From Massilia varians (lineage in GTDB: Bacteria; Pseudomonadota; Gammaproteobacteria; Burkholderiales; Burkholderiaceae_D), in the NCBI RefSeq assembly GCF_027923905.1, contig NZ_AP026966.1:3721001-3785000 (forward strand): a stretch of DNA of 64,000 nucleotides, in the 5' to 3' direction. Below are positions 21,753 to 31,211 of the stretch, one piece after another; positions within the stretch are counted from its first letter, which is position 1; each line of letters opens with the position of its first letter. A program made the position numbers and the translations under genes. The notes beneath the pieces were generated by a model. That model had not been told where the DNA came from and did not search any database. It saw only the letters and a list, made by a program, of their open reading frames with translations.

Positions 21753-23585
21753 TCACCCCTGCTTCTGCCTGGCGACCCAGCCGTCCACCAGCTCGCCCAG
21801 CACGTCGAGCGGCACCGATCCGGCGCCCAGCACCAGGTCGTGGAAGCCGGACAACGAGAACTTGTCGCCCAGTTCCTTCTTGGCCTTCTCGCGCAGGTCG
21901 ATGATGCGCAGCATGCCGATCATGTAGGCATTGGCCTGACCCGGCCAGGCGACGTAGCGCTCGACTTCCTGGGCGCCGATGCCGTAGTCGATCGCTTGCT
22001 GGCGGGTCCAGCCTTTCGAGTGCAGGCCGGTGTCGACCACGAGGCGCCGGGCGCGGAACAGTTCCGAGCCGAGCGCGCCCAACAGGCCCGGCACGTCGCC
22101 TTCGTACCAGCCCTCTTCCACCGCCAGGCGTTCGGTGTACAGGGCCCAGCCTTCGGAGTGGGCGCTGCCGCCGCTGAAGATGCGCTGGCTGCGGAATTTC
22201 GGGATGCCGGTCAGTTCCTGCTGGATCGCCAGCTGGAAGTGGTGGCCCGGCACCGCCTCGTGGTAGGCCAGGCTGCGCATGCGGATCATGTCGAAGGTCG
22301 GCCCGCGCAGCGGCACCCAGAAGATGCCCGGACGGGTGCCGTCCGGCGCCGGCAGCGTGTAGTGGGCGGCGGCCGAGGGTTCGGTCAGCGGCGGCACGCG
22401 GCGCACCTCGACCGGCGCGCGCGGCTTCAGGTTGAACAGGGGGGCGCTACGGCGCTCGGCGTCCTTCACCATCTCGCCGTAGCTGGCGATGATGGCGGGG
22501 CGCGGATCGCCTTCGCCTTTCGGCTGGAAGCGCGCATCGAGCTGCTTCATGCGGGTCTCGATGTTGCCCTCGGAAAGACCGAGCGACTTCAAGTGGCGAT
22601 CCATCTCGCCTTCGATGCGCGCCACTTCGCGCAGGCCGATCTCGTGGATCTCGTTCGGGGTCAGCTTGGTGCTGGTGAAGTTCTCCACCGCGCGCGCATA
22701 GGCCGCGCTGCCGTTCGGCAGGCGCGAGATGCCGGCCACGTCGCCGGTGCGCGGCTGGATCTCGGCCATGAATTCCTGCACCCGCTTGTAGGCCGGGCGA
22801 ATGCGCTCGTCCACGATGCGGGCGGCGCGCGCCAGCGCGGCGTTGCGCACGTCCGGATTCAGGCCTTCCATCCTCTCGGTGCGCTGGGCCAGCGAGGTCA
22901 CCAGGACGTTCTCGTTCGCCGCCGGCGCCAGGAAGCTGTCGACCTGGTACTTGGCGCGCTCGAGGATGAAGCGCGGCGGGATCAGGGACTTGGCGGCGGC
23001 CTCGCGGGCACGCGCCAGCGCTTCGTCCATGCGGGTGCCGACCTGCTCCAGGCGCGCCAGGTAGTTGTCGAGATCCTGCGGGTTGCGCAGCGGGTGGGTG
23101 GTGTTCATGAAGTTGACCAGGCTCACCTGCACGCCGCTGAACTGCGAGAAGACGAAGGAATGGTCTTCGAACGGCTCGTTGGCGATCACGTTCTGCAGCG
23201 ACCAGCGCATCACCGCCGCCGAGATACGCTGGTTCTCGTCGAGCGGGCCGGCCATCCACTTGTCCAGGCGCGCCAGCCCGGTCCTGGCCAGCGCCTGCAT
23301 CTTCTGGCGGTGCGCCTTGGTCAGCGGCGTGAGCTCGCGGTCCAGCCTGGCCTGCTCGGCGCCGCTGAAGTACTGGGTCGAGGTGGCCATCTGCGGGTTC
23401 ATGCGCACCCAGTCTGCGGCAAACTTGTCGGCCCAGGTATCGAAGGCCTTGTTCGGCTTGGCGGCAGCCGCCTTGGCCGCGGGTGCGGCCAGCGCCACGC
23501 TCGGCAGGCTTGCCGCGGCGATGGCGGCGGGGATGAACAGGGCGGCGATGGCGGCGCGCAGGCTGCGCTGGCGGAGGGATGGCAT
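21753..23585 (-). CDS. DUF885 family exported metallopeptidase-like protein
   Basis: The protein is 610 aa from the ATG of MPSLRQRSLRAAIAALFIPAAIAAASLPSVALA, which forms a signal peptide. The zinc-site motif HEAVPGHH (in YHEAVPGHHFQLAIQQEL) and a downstream SEGWALYTERLAVEEG are the hallmarks of the DUF885 family, which are probable carboxypeptidase-like zinc peptidases. It overlaps or abuts the serine hydrolase gene, so the two periplasmic enzymes and the PH-like membrane protein form one operon. An open stretch upstream of this start has no support. Confidence 0.9.
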   Translation of the reverse strand: MPSLRQRSLRAAIAALFIPAAIAAASLPSVALAAPAAKAAAAKPNKAFDTWADKFAADWVRMNPQMATSTQYFSGAEQARLDRELTPLTKAHRQKMQALARTGLARLDKWMAGPLDENQRISAAVMRWSLQNVIANEPFEDHSFVFSQFSGVQVSLVNFMNTTHPLRNPQDLDNYLARLEQVGTRMDEALARAREAAAKSLIPPRFILERAKYQVDSFLAPAANENVLVTSLAQRTERMEGLNPDVRNAALARAARIVDERIRPAYKRVQEFMAEIQPRTGDVAGISRLPNGSAAYARAVENFTSTKLTPNEIHEIGLREVARIEGEMDRHLKSLGLSEGNIETRMKQLDARFQPKGEGDPRPAIIASYGEMVKDAERRSAPLFNLKPRAPVEVRRVPPLTEPSAAAHYTLPAPDGTRPGIFWVPLRGPTFDMIRMRSLAYHEAVPGHHFQLAIQQELTGIPKFRSQRIFSGGSAHSEGWALYTERLAVEEGWYEGDVPGLLGALGSELFRARRLVVDTGLHSKGWTRQQAIDYGIGAQEVERYVAWPGQANAYMIGMLRIIDLREKAKKELGDKFSLSGFHDLVLGAGSVPLDVLGELVDGWVARQKQG

Positions 23586-23866
23586 CTTGGTCTCGTATCC
23601 TTGGTCGTTGTGGTATCGGTAGACGGCGCCGGGCGCCGTGCTTGCCGCGAAGGAATCTATCATGGAAAAGGTCAAGGAAACAACGCGCTCGTGGTACGTA
23701 CAGACGGGCCGGCTGTGCCCTGGCGCTCCCGTGCCCACGTGCCGCCACGGTCGCCGGCACGCCAATCGCCCGATAAGTTCGACGTTTGAACTATTATGGC
23801 CGAGCGCTCCCGCGCCCGCTCGCCGCCATTATCGCGGCGAAATAATAATTCAAATTTGAGACCAGG

Positions 23867-24628
23867 ATGAAATATTCTTTCATACCCGCAGTACTGCTGT
23901 GCGCTTCCCTGCTGGCTGCCGCCCCGGCCCGAGCCGAGCAACTCAATGTCCTCGTGTTCACCAAGACCTCCGGCTGGCACCATGACGCCGTGCACGCGGG
24001 CGTCACCGCCATCGAGGAACTGGGCAGGCTGCACGACTTCAAGGTCTTCTGGACCGCCGACGCCGGCCGCGTGATGAACGACGCCGAACTGTCCAAGTAC
24101 CAGGCCGTCGTCTTCCTTTTAACCACCGGCGACGTGCTCGACGACCAGCAGCAGGCCGCCTTCGAGCGCTACATCCGCAAGGGCGGCGGCTTCGTGGGCG
24201 TGCACAGCGCTTCGGATACGGAATACGGCTGGCCGTGGTACACGAAGATGGTCGGCCACATGTTCCGGGTGCATCCGGCGGTGCAGACCGCGGTGCTGCA
24301 GGTCCGCGACCGCAACTTCCCCGGCATGGAGCGCTTCGCGCCGCGCACCCTGTTCACCGAGGAATGGTATGAGTTCGGGCCGCCGACTTCCGGCAAGCTG
24401 AACTACCTCCTGAGCGTCGACGAGTCCACCTACCGACCCGAGACCGCCAAGAGCAAGGGCATGGGCGCCTTCCATCCGATCAGCTGGTACCAGTCCTACG
24501 ATGGCGGACGCGCCTTTTATACGGCGCTGGGCCACCTGCAGGCGACCTACCGCGACCCGGTGTTCCTGCACCACCTGTACGGCGGCATCTACTGGGCGGC
24601 GACGGGGCGCGGCTTCAAGGCGGAGTAA
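23867..24628 (+). CDS. Exported ThuA-domain protein
   Basis: The protein has 253 aa with a Sec signal peptide (KYSFIPAVLLCASLLAAAPARA). The mature part is a ThuA domain, a class I glutamine-amidotransferase-like fold: LNVLVFTKTSGWHHDAV, YQAVVFLLTTGDVL, AAFERYIRKGGGFVGVHSASDTEYGW and the closing FLHHLYGGIYWAATG. ThuA proteins are often linked with sugar utilisation, and this secreted form may act on an extracellular glycan product, which is inference. It is divergent from the DUF885 gene across a 281-bp AT-richer gap. Confidence 0.88.
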   Translation: MKYSFIPAVLLCASLLAAAPARAEQLNVLVFTKTSGWHHDAVHAGVTAIEELGRLHDFKVFWTADAGRVMNDAELSKYQAVVFLLTTGDVLDDQQQAAFERYIRKGGGFVGVHSASDTEYGWPWYTKMVGHMFRVHPAVQTAVLQVRDRNFPGMERFAPRTLFTEEWYEFGPPTSGKLNYLLSVDESTYRPETAKSKGMGAFHPISWYQSYDGGRAFYTALGHLQATYRDPVFLHHLYGGIYWAATGRGFKAE

Positions 24629-24745
24629 GGCTTCGCCGCAGCGCAAGGGACTTCGCACGGCAGCTTGCCTTGCTGCCGCATGTCAAGACAGCCGCTGTAC
24701 CGGACGAATAAGCTGTTTCCACTCAGCAAACAAATGGAGGCAGCC

Positions 24746-25210
24746 ATGGAAACCACAGCGGTAGACAATGTCATCAGCGATGAGGATACAATCGTATTGT
24801 GGAACCCGACGGCCGCCGCCCTCTGGAGCCTGCTCTTCACACCAGCCTTCGGGGCCTGGCTCCACATGCGTAACTGGGAACGCCTCGGACGGCCAGCCCA
24901 GGCTCGCCAGGCGCGCTACTGGTTCGCAGCCATGCTCCTGATTTCCCTCGCCAGTGCCGTCGCCGGCGCCGCCGGCGCCCTGCTGGGCCGCGAAGATCTG
25001 GTCGCGCCCTGGTGGGCCTCGCTGCTCCTGTTCAGCGCCTGGGCATGCTTGTCCGCTTATCCGCAGATCCAGCATGTCGACGATCACCACGGCGAACGCT
25101 ATGTGCGCCGCTCCTGGGCCGCGCCGATCGTGACCGGCCTTTCCGCCATCTGCGCCATTCCGTTCGGGGCCGCCGTGGTCGCCGGCTACCGCGCGGCGGC
25201 GGGACAGTAA
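24746..25210 (+). CDS. Small membrane protein of unknown function
   Basis: This 154-aa protein starts at METTAVDNVISDED behind TGGAGG. A motif NPTAAALWSLLFTPAFGAWLHMRNWERLGRP leads the first membrane segment, then come two more (WFAAMLLISLASAVAGAAGALL and WWASLLLFSAWACLSAYPQIQ) and a fourth at the end. The combination of WNPxAAALWSLLFTPAFGAWLHxxNW with later helices is seen in uncharacterised membrane proteins. I cannot name a function. Confidence 0.7.
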   Translation: METTAVDNVISDEDTIVLWNPTAAALWSLLFTPAFGAWLHMRNWERLGRPAQARQARYWFAAMLLISLASAVAGAAGALLGREDLVAPWWASLLLFSAWACLSAYPQIQHVDDHHGERYVRRSWAAPIVTGLSAICAIPFGAAVVAGYRAAAGQ

Positions 25211-25269
25211 TCATCCTGCCGCGGATTGCCCCCGGGCGGCGCCGTGATGTCGGCGAAAGCCGCACCGGT

Positions 25270-25809
25270 TCAAGGCCTGGCGCCGCTCTCCAGTTCCGCA
25301 TCCGCCGCGATCGCCAGCACCGGTTCGCGCTGCCAGCTCCAGCTGCGCGCCAGACGCCAGTTGCGCGCCCCGCCTTCGACCACGACCTGCCAGTGGGTCG
25401 GCTCCAGCCCGGCCGCCTCGGCCACGAAGCGGCCGCGGGCGTCGGGCAAGGCTTCCAGGACGCGGTCGCGCTCCGGCTGGGTCGGATGCGCGAGGCGGAT
25501 GTGGAAAGGCGCGCGCACCGGCTCGCCGTGGCTCAGCAAGGTGCCGGTGACGCGGCCGGCCGCGGCATCGTAGCTGGCCTCGAAGCGCAGCCCGAGGCGG
25601 CTGGCGGCGCGGTCGCGCCCCAGTTCCTGGTTGATGGCCTTGCCCTGCTTGTAGTAGTCGCCGACCACCATCGCGTCCGGGCGGCTCAGCGCCAGCCACA
25701 TCATGACCGCGCCGCCGACCAGCACCAGCACCGGGCCGATCATCAGGAACCAGGGCCAGCGGTGCCGGTACCAGGGTGCGCCCGGCTGGAGGCTCATGTT
25801 CGCTCTCAT
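25270..25809 (-). CDS. ccoH: FixH/CcoH family cbb3 oxidase assembly protein
   Basis: This 179-aa protein has one N-terminal membrane helix (WPWFLMIGPVLVLVGGAVMMWLAL) and a periplasmic domain with VVGDYYKQGKAINQE, the usual FixH signature. FixH/CcoH helps assemble the cbb3 cytochrome oxidase. The ATG at 25809 has AAGGAG eight bases upstream, better than the internal ATG at MSLQPG. It follows ccoG by 15 bp and closes the operon that begins at ccoN. Confidence 0.9.
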   Translation of the reverse strand: MRANMSLQPGAPWYRHRWPWFLMIGPVLVLVGGAVMMWLALSRPDAMVVGDYYKQGKAINQELGRDRAASRLGLRFEASYDAAAGRVTGTLLSHGEPVRAPFHIRLAHPTQPERDRVLEALPDARGRFVAEAAGLEPTHWQVVVEGGARNWRLARSWSWQREPVLAIAADAELESGARP

Positions 25810-25824
25810 CTTGTTTGCTCCTTT

Positions 25825-27213
25825 TTACTTGGGCACGATGAATGCCGCTTCTTCCCTCACCTGCAGCGCGGCGCCATCCCTTGATGCCAGCGTGAAGGCG
25901 ATCCGGTTCGACCCGCTCTGGCCATCGCCGCCGGCGATGCGCACCCGCACCGGCACGGCGCGGGTGGTGGCGGCATCGATCTCGATCAGGTCCTCGTCGA
26001 CGACCCTGGCCGAGGCGATGCCGTCCACCGTGATGCGCAGGCGCTGGGCGGCTTCCGTCGTGTTCATCACCTGCAGCCGGTACACGTTTTCGATCATCCC
26101 GTCCTCCACTTCGCGCCCCATCGAGCCGCGGTCGCGGATCACGTCGAGCTTGAGCGGGTTGCGCAGGGCCAGCGAGGCGACCATGGCGGTGCCGAGGAGC
26201 GCCAGCACCGCGGCATAGATCAGCACGCGCGGGCGCAGCACGCGGCGGCGCACCTGGCGCGGCGAGAGCTTGGCCGCCAGTGCATTCTCGGTGGCGTAGC
26301 GGATCAGGCCGCGCGGGCGCTCCACCTTGTCCATCACGCCGTTGCAGGCGTCGACGCAGGCGGCGCAGCCGATGCACTCGTACTGCAGGCCCTTGCGGAT
26401 GTCGATCCCGGTCGGGCACACCTGCACGCACATGCTGCAGTCGATGCAGTCGCCGCGATCGGCCGAGGCCATGCGGGCATGGGCCGCGCCACGCGGCTCG
26501 CCGCGCGCGGCGTCATAGGTGACGATCAGGGTGTCCTTGTCGAACATCGCGCTCTGGAAGCGCGCGTACGGGCACATGTACTTGCATACCTGCTCGCGCA
26601 GCCAGCCGGCGTTGCCGTAGGTGGCGAGCGCATAGAACAGCACCCAGAAGCTCTCCCAGGGTCCGAGGCCGAAGCTGGCGATGTCGAAGCTCAGCGCGCG
26701 CACCGGCGTGAAGTAGCCGACGAAGGTGAAGCCGGTCCACAGCGCCACCAGGCCCCAGGCCGCGTGCTTGCCGCCCTTGCGCGCGATCTTCTCGAGCGTC
26801 CAGGGCTGGCGGTCGAGGCGGATGCGGCTGCTTCGCGTGCCCTCGAACTTGCGCTCGATCCATAGGAAGATCTCGGTATATACCGTTTGCGGGCAGGCGA
26901 AGCCGCACCATACCCGGCCCGCCACCGCCGTCACCAGGAACAGCCCGTAGGCGCACAGGATCAGGAGCGCCGCCAGGTAGATGAAGTCCTGCGGCCACAG
27001 CACCAGACCGAAGAGATAGAACTTGCGGCTGGCCAGGTCGAACAGCACCGCCTGGCGGCCGTGCAGTTCGAACCAGGGCAGGCCATAGAACAGCAGCTGG
27101 GTGAGCCAGACGCAGGCCCAGCGCAGCGAGGCGTAGCGGCCCTTGATCTCGCGCGGGTAGATCTCTTCGCGCGCCGCGTACAGGCGGACCACGGCCTCCT
27201 TGGGGGCATTCAT
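25825..27213 (-). CDS. ccoG: Cytochrome c oxidase accessory protein CcoG (FixG)
   Basis: The protein has 462 aa. It has four to five membrane helices with VWCGFACPQTVYTEIF, then the ferredoxin clusters CIDCSMCVQVCPTGIDIRKG and CIGCAACVDACN, and a C-terminal Ig-like periplasmic domain after the final helix. CcoG reduces copper for loading the cbb3 oxidase. Its start overlaps the ccoP stop by 4 bp. Length and order match the family. Confidence 0.95.
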   Translation of the reverse strand: MNAPKEAVVRLYAAREEIYPREIKGRYASLRWACVWLTQLLFYGLPWFELHGRQAVLFDLASRKFYLFGLVLWPQDFIYLAALLILCAYGLFLVTAVAGRVWCGFACPQTVYTEIFLWIERKFEGTRSSRIRLDRQPWTLEKIARKGGKHAAWGLVALWTGFTFVGYFTPVRALSFDIASFGLGPWESFWVLFYALATYGNAGWLREQVCKYMCPYARFQSAMFDKDTLIVTYDAARGEPRGAAHARMASADRGDCIDCSMCVQVCPTGIDIRKGLQYECIGCAACVDACNGVMDKVERPRGLIRYATENALAAKLSPRQVRRRVLRPRVLIYAAVLALLGTAMVASLALRNPLKLDVIRDRGSMGREVEDGMIENVYRLQVMNTTEAAQRLRITVDGIASARVVDEDLIEIDAATTRAVPVRVRIAGGDGQSGSNRIAFTLASRDGAALQVREEAAFIVPK

Positions 27214-28157
27214 TTTGCGTCCGCCGTCACGATGGGTTTCGATGCGGCCCCGTTCGACAGGCTCCAGACATAGGCCGCCAGCACGTGCACCTTCTCTTCT
27301 CCGAGGAAGTCGCCGAAGGCCGGCATGGTGTTGGTGCGGCCCTTGCGGATGGTTTCCATGACGGTATCAAGGCTGCCGCCGTACAGCCAGACCTTGTCCG
27401 CCAGCTTGGGCGCGCCCATGGCGTGGTTGCCCTCGCCCTTCGCGCCATGGCAGGCTACGCAGGCGCCGAACTTCGACTTGCCGAAAGCGACCTTGATCGG
27501 GTCGGCCGGCAGGCCGGACAGATCGCGCACATAGTGGGCCACGCTTTCGATGTCCTTGTCCGAACCGAGCGCCGCGCCCATCGGCGGCATGACGCCGACC
27601 CGGCCCTGCATGATGGTCTGCTTGATGGTCGAGGGCTCGCCGCCGTGCAGCCAGTCGCGGTCGGCCAGGTTCGGGAAGCCCTTGCTGCCGCGCGCGTCCG
27701 AGCCGTGGCACTGCGCGCAATAGGTCAGGAACAGGCGCTCGCCGATGGCGTGGGCCTGCGGGTCGGCGGCCACCAGCTTCAGGTCCTGGTTGGCGTACTT
27801 GGCGAACAGCGGGCCGAAATCCGCCTTGGCCTGCTTCAGCTCGGCCTGGTACTCGCCGCTGGAATTCCAGCCCAGCTTGCCGGCATAGCTGCCCAGGCCC
27901 GGATACAGCGCCAGGTAGGCGAAGCCGAACACGATGGTGAGCCAGAACAGCACGATCCACCAGCGCGGCATCGGCGTGTTCAGTTCGGTCAGGTCCTCGT
28001 CCCAGACGTGGCCGGTGGTTTTCTCGGGCGTGCCGTCGGCGCCCAGCTTGACGCGGTAGCTCGACTGCGACCACAGCAGGATGCCGCAGCCGAGGATAGC
28101 CAGCACCGTGATGACGGCGATGTACCAGTGCCAGAACTCGTTGAAGAAATCAGCCAC
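27210..28157 (-). CDS. ccoP: cbb3-type cytochrome c oxidase subunit III, diheme
   Basis: The protein has 315 aa with two c-type heme sites, CAQCH and CVACH, plus conserved methionine ligands in GVMPPM and TMPAF. Two N-terminal membrane helices (WYIAVITVLAILGCGILLW and WWIVLFWLTIVFGFAYLAL) anchor it. It receives electrons and passes them to CcoO and CcoN. The start is a GTG (VADFFNEFWHWYI) overlapping the end of ccoQ by 8 bp. An ATG does not exist nearby. Confidence 0.95.
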   Translation of the reverse strand: MADFFNEFWHWYIAVITVLAILGCGILLWSQSSYRVKLGADGTPEKTTGHVWDEDLTELNTPMPRWWIVLFWLTIVFGFAYLALYPGLGSYAGKLGWNSSGEYQAELKQAKADFGPLFAKYANQDLKLVAADPQAHAIGERLFLTYCAQCHGSDARGSKGFPNLADRDWLHGGEPSTIKQTIMQGRVGVMPPMGAALGSDKDIESVAHYVRDLSGLPADPIKVAFGKSKFGACVACHGAKGEGNHAMGAPKLADKVWLYGGSLDTVMETIRKGRTNTMPAFGDFLGEEKVHVLAAYVWSLSNGAASKPIVTADAK

Positions 28158-28320
28158 GCTCGTTCTCCCCTGCTTCGTCGGCGAAGGGCAGTTGCGCCGC
28201 CTTGTCGAAGTCGCTGTTCCGGCGCAGCACGTAGGTCCAGCCGACGATGCCCAGGAAGGTCACGAAGCTCACGACCGTCATCACGCTGCTCGCATGATCG
28301 AAAATTTGTTGGAGTGCCAT
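28150..28320 (-). CDS. ccoQ: cbb3-type cytochrome c oxidase subunit CcoQ
   Basis: This is a 56-aa single-pass protein, MALQQIFDHASSVMTVVSFV, followed by TFLGIVGWTYVLRRN and an acidic tail. It sits between ccoO and ccoP, as in most cbb3 operons, and helps stabilise the complex. The gene is only 171 bp and easily missed. Confidence 0.92.
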   Translation of the reverse strand: MALQQIFDHASSVMTVVSFVTFLGIVGWTYVLRRNSDFDKAAQLPFADEAGENERG

Positions 28321-28321
28321 G

Positions 28322-28942
28322 TCAATTCCTCGTCTTGATCTGGGTGCCCAGGCCCTGCAGGTAGGCGACCAGGGCGTCCTGCTCGGTCTTGCCGCTCACC
28401 TCGCCCGGCGCGGCCGCGATCTCGGCATCGCTGTAGGGCACGCCGAGGCGGCGCAGCGCGCGCATCTTCGGCATGATCTCGCCCGGGTCCAGCTTGGCCT
28501 TGGCCAGCCACGGATAGCCGGGCATGTTCGATTCCGGCACCACGTCGCGCGGGTTGTCGAGGTGGGTGCGGTGCCATTCGTCGCTGTAGCGGCCGCCCAC
28601 GCGGGCCAGGTCCGGGCCGGTGCGCTTCGAGCCCCACTGGAACGGGTGGTCGTAGACGAATTCGCCCGCCACCGAGTAGTGGCCGTAGCGCTCGGTCTCG
28701 GCGCGGAACGGCCGGATCATCTGCGAGTGGCAGTTGTAGCAGCCTTCGCGGATGTAGACGTCGCGCCCGGCCAGGCGCAGCGGCGAGTAGGGCCTCAATC
28801 CGGCCACCGGTTCGGTGGTCGACTTCTGGAAGAACAGCGGCACGATCTCGACCAGGCCGCCGAAGGAGATCACGAGCAGCACCAGGCCGATCAGCAGCCA
28901 GGGATTCTTCTCGATCCATTCATGCGTAAACTTCTTCTTCAT
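28322..28942 (-). CDS. ccoO: cbb3-type cytochrome c oxidase subunit II, monoheme
   Basis: The protein has 206 aa with one membrane helix near the N-terminus ([23 protein letters not shown]) and the heme c site in [24 protein letters not shown] supplies the methionine ligand region. It bridges CcoP and CcoN. The gene ends one base before ccoQ begins and starts about 16 bp after ccoN. Confidence 0.95.
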   Translation of the reverse strand: MKKKFTHEWIEKNPWLLIGLVLLVISFGGLVEIVPLFFQKSTTEPVAGLRPYSPLRLAGRDVYIREGCYNCHSQMIRPFRAETERYGHYSVAGEFVYDHPFQWGSKRTGPDLARVGGRYSDEWHRTHLDNPRDVVPESNMPGYPWLAKAKLDPGEIMPKMRALRRLGVPYSDAEIAAAPGEVSGKTEQDALVAYLQGLGTQIKTRN

Positions 28943-28958
28943 TGTGTGCTCCGGTGGT

Positions 28959-30419
28959 TCAGGCGTGGGCCGCTTCGGGCTGCGCGTGGTTCGGGTGCGG
29001 CTTGACGGGCCCGAGCGGGATCTTCGCGTCCACGCTGTGCGTGCCGCTCAGCGTCTTCCAGGTATTGAAAGCCATGATCGCCATGCCCGACAGGTACAGG
29101 AAGCCGCCGGTGAAGCGAATCACGTAGTACGGATAGGTGGCCTTGACGCTCTCGGCGAAGGTATAGGTCAGGGTGCCGTCCGGATTGACCGCGCGCCACA
29201 TCAGGCCCTGCATCACGCCGGCGATCCACATCGAGGCGATGTACAGGACGATGCCGATGGTCGCGACCCAAAAATGGGTATCGATCAGCGTCAGGCTCCA
29301 CATCTGCTTTTTCCCGGCCAGGCGCGGGACCAGGTAGTAGATCGAGCCCATCGTGATGAAGCCGACCCAGCCCAGGGCGCCGGCATGGACGTGGGCGACG
29401 GTCCAGTCGGTGTAGTGCGACAGCGAGTTGATGGTCTTGATCGACATCATCGGGCCCTCGAAGGTGGCCATGCCGTAGAAGGACAGCGACACGATCAGGA
29501 ACTTCAGGATCGGATCCGAGCGCAGCTTGTGCCAGGCGCCCGACAGGGTCATGATCCCGTTGATCATGCCGCCCCACGAAGGCGCCAGCAGGATCAGCGA
29601 GAACACCATGCCGATCGACTGGGTCCAGTCGGGCAGCGCGGTGTAGTGCAGGTGGTGCGGGCCGGCCCACATGTAGGTGAAGATCAGGGCCCAGAAGTGC
29701 ACGATCGACAGGCGGTACGAATACACCGGGCGCTCGGCCTGCTTCGGGATGAAGTAATAGACCATGCCGAGGTAGCCGGCGGTCAGGATGAAGCCCACTG
29801 CGTTATGGCCGTACCACCACTGGATCATCGCGTCCTGCACGCCGGCGTAGGCCGAGTAGGACTTCATGCTTGATACCGGCATCACCGCGCCGTTCACCAC
29901 GTGCAGGATGGCGACCGCCAGGATGTAGGCGCCGAAGAACCAGTTGGCCACGTAGATGTGCTGGACGCGGCGCTTGACGATGGTGCCGAAGAAGACGACG
30001 GCGTAGGCCACCCAGACGACGGTGATCAGGATCGCGATCGGCCATTCGAGCTCGGCGTACTCCTTGCCGCGGGTGAACCCCATCGGCAGCGAGATCGCCG
30101 CCGACACCAGCACCGCCTGCCAGCCCCAGAAGGTGAAGCTGGCCAGCCGGTCCGAGAACAGCCGCACCTGGCAGGTGCGCTGCACCACGTAGTAGGAAGT
30201 GGCGAACAGGCCGCAGATGCCGAAGGCGAAAATGACGGCATTGGTGTGCAGCGGACGCAGGCGGCCGTAGCTCAGCCAGGGGATGTCGAAGTTGAGCGCC
30301 GGCCAGGCCAGCTGCGCCGCGATGAAGACGCCAGCGGCCATGCCGATCACGCCCCACACGACGGTCGCGATGGCAAACTGGCGCACGATCTTGTAGTTAT
30401 AGTTTAGACTGGTGTCCAA
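28959..30419 (-). CDS. ccoN: cbb3-type cytochrome c oxidase catalytic subunit I, TTG start
   Basis: This 486-aa, roughly 12-helix protein reduces oxygen at a heme b3/CuB site. [20 protein letters not shown] has the His/Tyr environment of Cco[15 protein letters not shown] holds further copper ligands, and [18 protein letters not shown] carries heme ligands. The best start is a TTG (read [18 protein letters not shown]) with CAGGAG six bases upstream. A frame-open ATG 31 codons further up would place the start across the FNR box and lacks support. The transcript begins near an Anr box about 75 bp ahead. Confidence 0.93.
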   Translation of the reverse strand: MDTSLNYNYKIVRQFAIATVVWGVIGMAAGVFIAAQLAWPALNFDIPWLSYGRLRPLHTNAVIFAFGICGLFATSYYVVQRTCQVRLFSDRLASFTFWGWQAVLVSAAISLPMGFTRGKEYAELEWPIAILITVVWVAYAVVFFGTIVKRRVQHIYVANWFFGAYILAVAILHVVNGAVMPVSSMKSYSAYAGVQDAMIQWWYGHNAVGFILTAGYLGMVYYFIPKQAERPVYSYRLSIVHFWALIFTYMWAGPHHLHYTALPDWTQSIGMVFSLILLAPSWGGMINGIMTLSGAWHKLRSDPILKFLIVSLSFYGMATFEGPMMSIKTINSLSHYTDWTVAHVHAGALGWVGFITMGSIYYLVPRLAGKKQMWSLTLIDTHFWVATIGIVLYIASMWIAGVMQGLMWRAVNPDGTLTYTFAESVKATYPYYVIRFTGGFLYLSGMAIMAFNTWKTLSGTHSVDAKIPLGPVKPHPNHAQPEAAHA

Positions 30420-30486
30420 GATGCTCTCCTGAAAATACCTTGATGAATGACAATCTGGAGTGTCGTTTTTCGCAGTGCAAAAATCC

Positions 30487-30500
30487 TTGATGTGAATCAA
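30487..30500 (-). promoter_or_regulatory. Consensus FNR/Anr box upstream of ccoN
   Basis: TTGATGTGAATCAA matches TTGAT-N4-ATCAA at every defined position. Its centre lies about 74 bp before the ccoN start. A class II position would put the transcript start near 30452. The site may also affect the plus-strand dksA-like gene starting at 30637. Confidence 0.88.
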
Positions 30501-30636
30501 ATTGTTCAGCATCAGACGAGCTATGCAACAGCATCTTGCGGCCGAGTGCGCGAGGCGTGTGACTGAAAAATCAAGGCTGCGATTTTGAGATCAATCGAGG
30601 CTCTCGACGGACACTCGGAAAGGAAGGAAACCCGCC

Positions 30637-31035
30637 ATGCCGCCTCTATCGCCATCCGTATCGGAACAGTTGAAGGAGCGCCTGCACCAGGCGCGCGCAG
30701 ACCTGCTCGACACCGTGCGCGCCCGCACCGCCCCCCAGGACGACGAAGCGCCCTCCATCGGTCCCCTGGCCCACCAGGGCCAGAGCGACGATGCGCCGCA
30801 ATCGGAAATGATCAGCCACAACGAGCAGCACCTGGCCGACCACGAGGCCAGCCTGCTGCACGAGATCGACGTCGCCATCGGCAAGCTCGAATCGGGCGGC
30901 GCCGGCATCTGCGAATCCTGCGGGCGCGACATCCCGGACGCACGCCTGCTGGCCACGCCGACGGTGCGGCTGTGCATCGCCTGCCAGGAGCAGCTCGAGA
31001 AAGACCAGCATACCGGGCGCGGCCCGTCGATGTAG
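30637..31035 (+). CDS. DksA/TraR family C4-type zinc-finger protein
   Basis: The protein has 132 aa with an N-terminal coiled-coil-like helical hairpin and a zinc finger CESCGRDIPDARLLATPTVRLCIAC. It is shorter than DksA and lacks the DxxDxA tip in the usual form. Members bind RNA polymerase secondary channel or act as general small zinc proteins. The ribosome site AAAGGAAGG precedes the ATG. It lies between the cbb3 operon and the ccoI/ccoS genes on the opposite strand, which suggests either insertion or a role in adjusting transcription under respiratory change. Confidence 0.88.
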   Translation: MPPLSPSVSEQLKERLHQARADLLDTVRARTAPQDDEAPSIGPLAHQGQSDDAPQSEMISHNEQHLADHEASLLHEIDVAIGKLESGGAGICESCGRDIPDARLLATPTVRLCIACQEQLEKDQHTGRGPSM

Positions 31036-31060
31036 CCGGCGCGGCCTGCCGGCGCTGCGC

Positions 31061-31210
31061 TCAGGCGGGCCGGTCGTCGTCCGCCAGGATCCGCATCCCC
31101 GGCCCTTCGAGGTCCTCGAACTGCCCGCTGTCCGCGGCCCCGAAGAAGATCCACACCGCCAGCGCGACCAGGATCACGCTCAGGGGTATCAGCAGATAAA
31201 GCGCTTCCAT
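31061..31210 (-). CDS. ccoS: cbb3 oxidase assembly protein CcoS
   Basis: This is a 49-aa single-pass protein, MEALYLLIPLSVILVALAVW, then IFFGAADSGQFEDLEGPGMRIL, the recognisable CcoS pattern. CcoS is needed for cofactor insertion into cbb3 oxidase. One base separates it from the ccoI stop. Confidence 0.93.
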   Translation of the reverse strand: MEALYLLIPLSVILVALAVWIFFGAADSGQFEDLEGPGMRILADDDRPA

Positions 31211-31211
31211 G

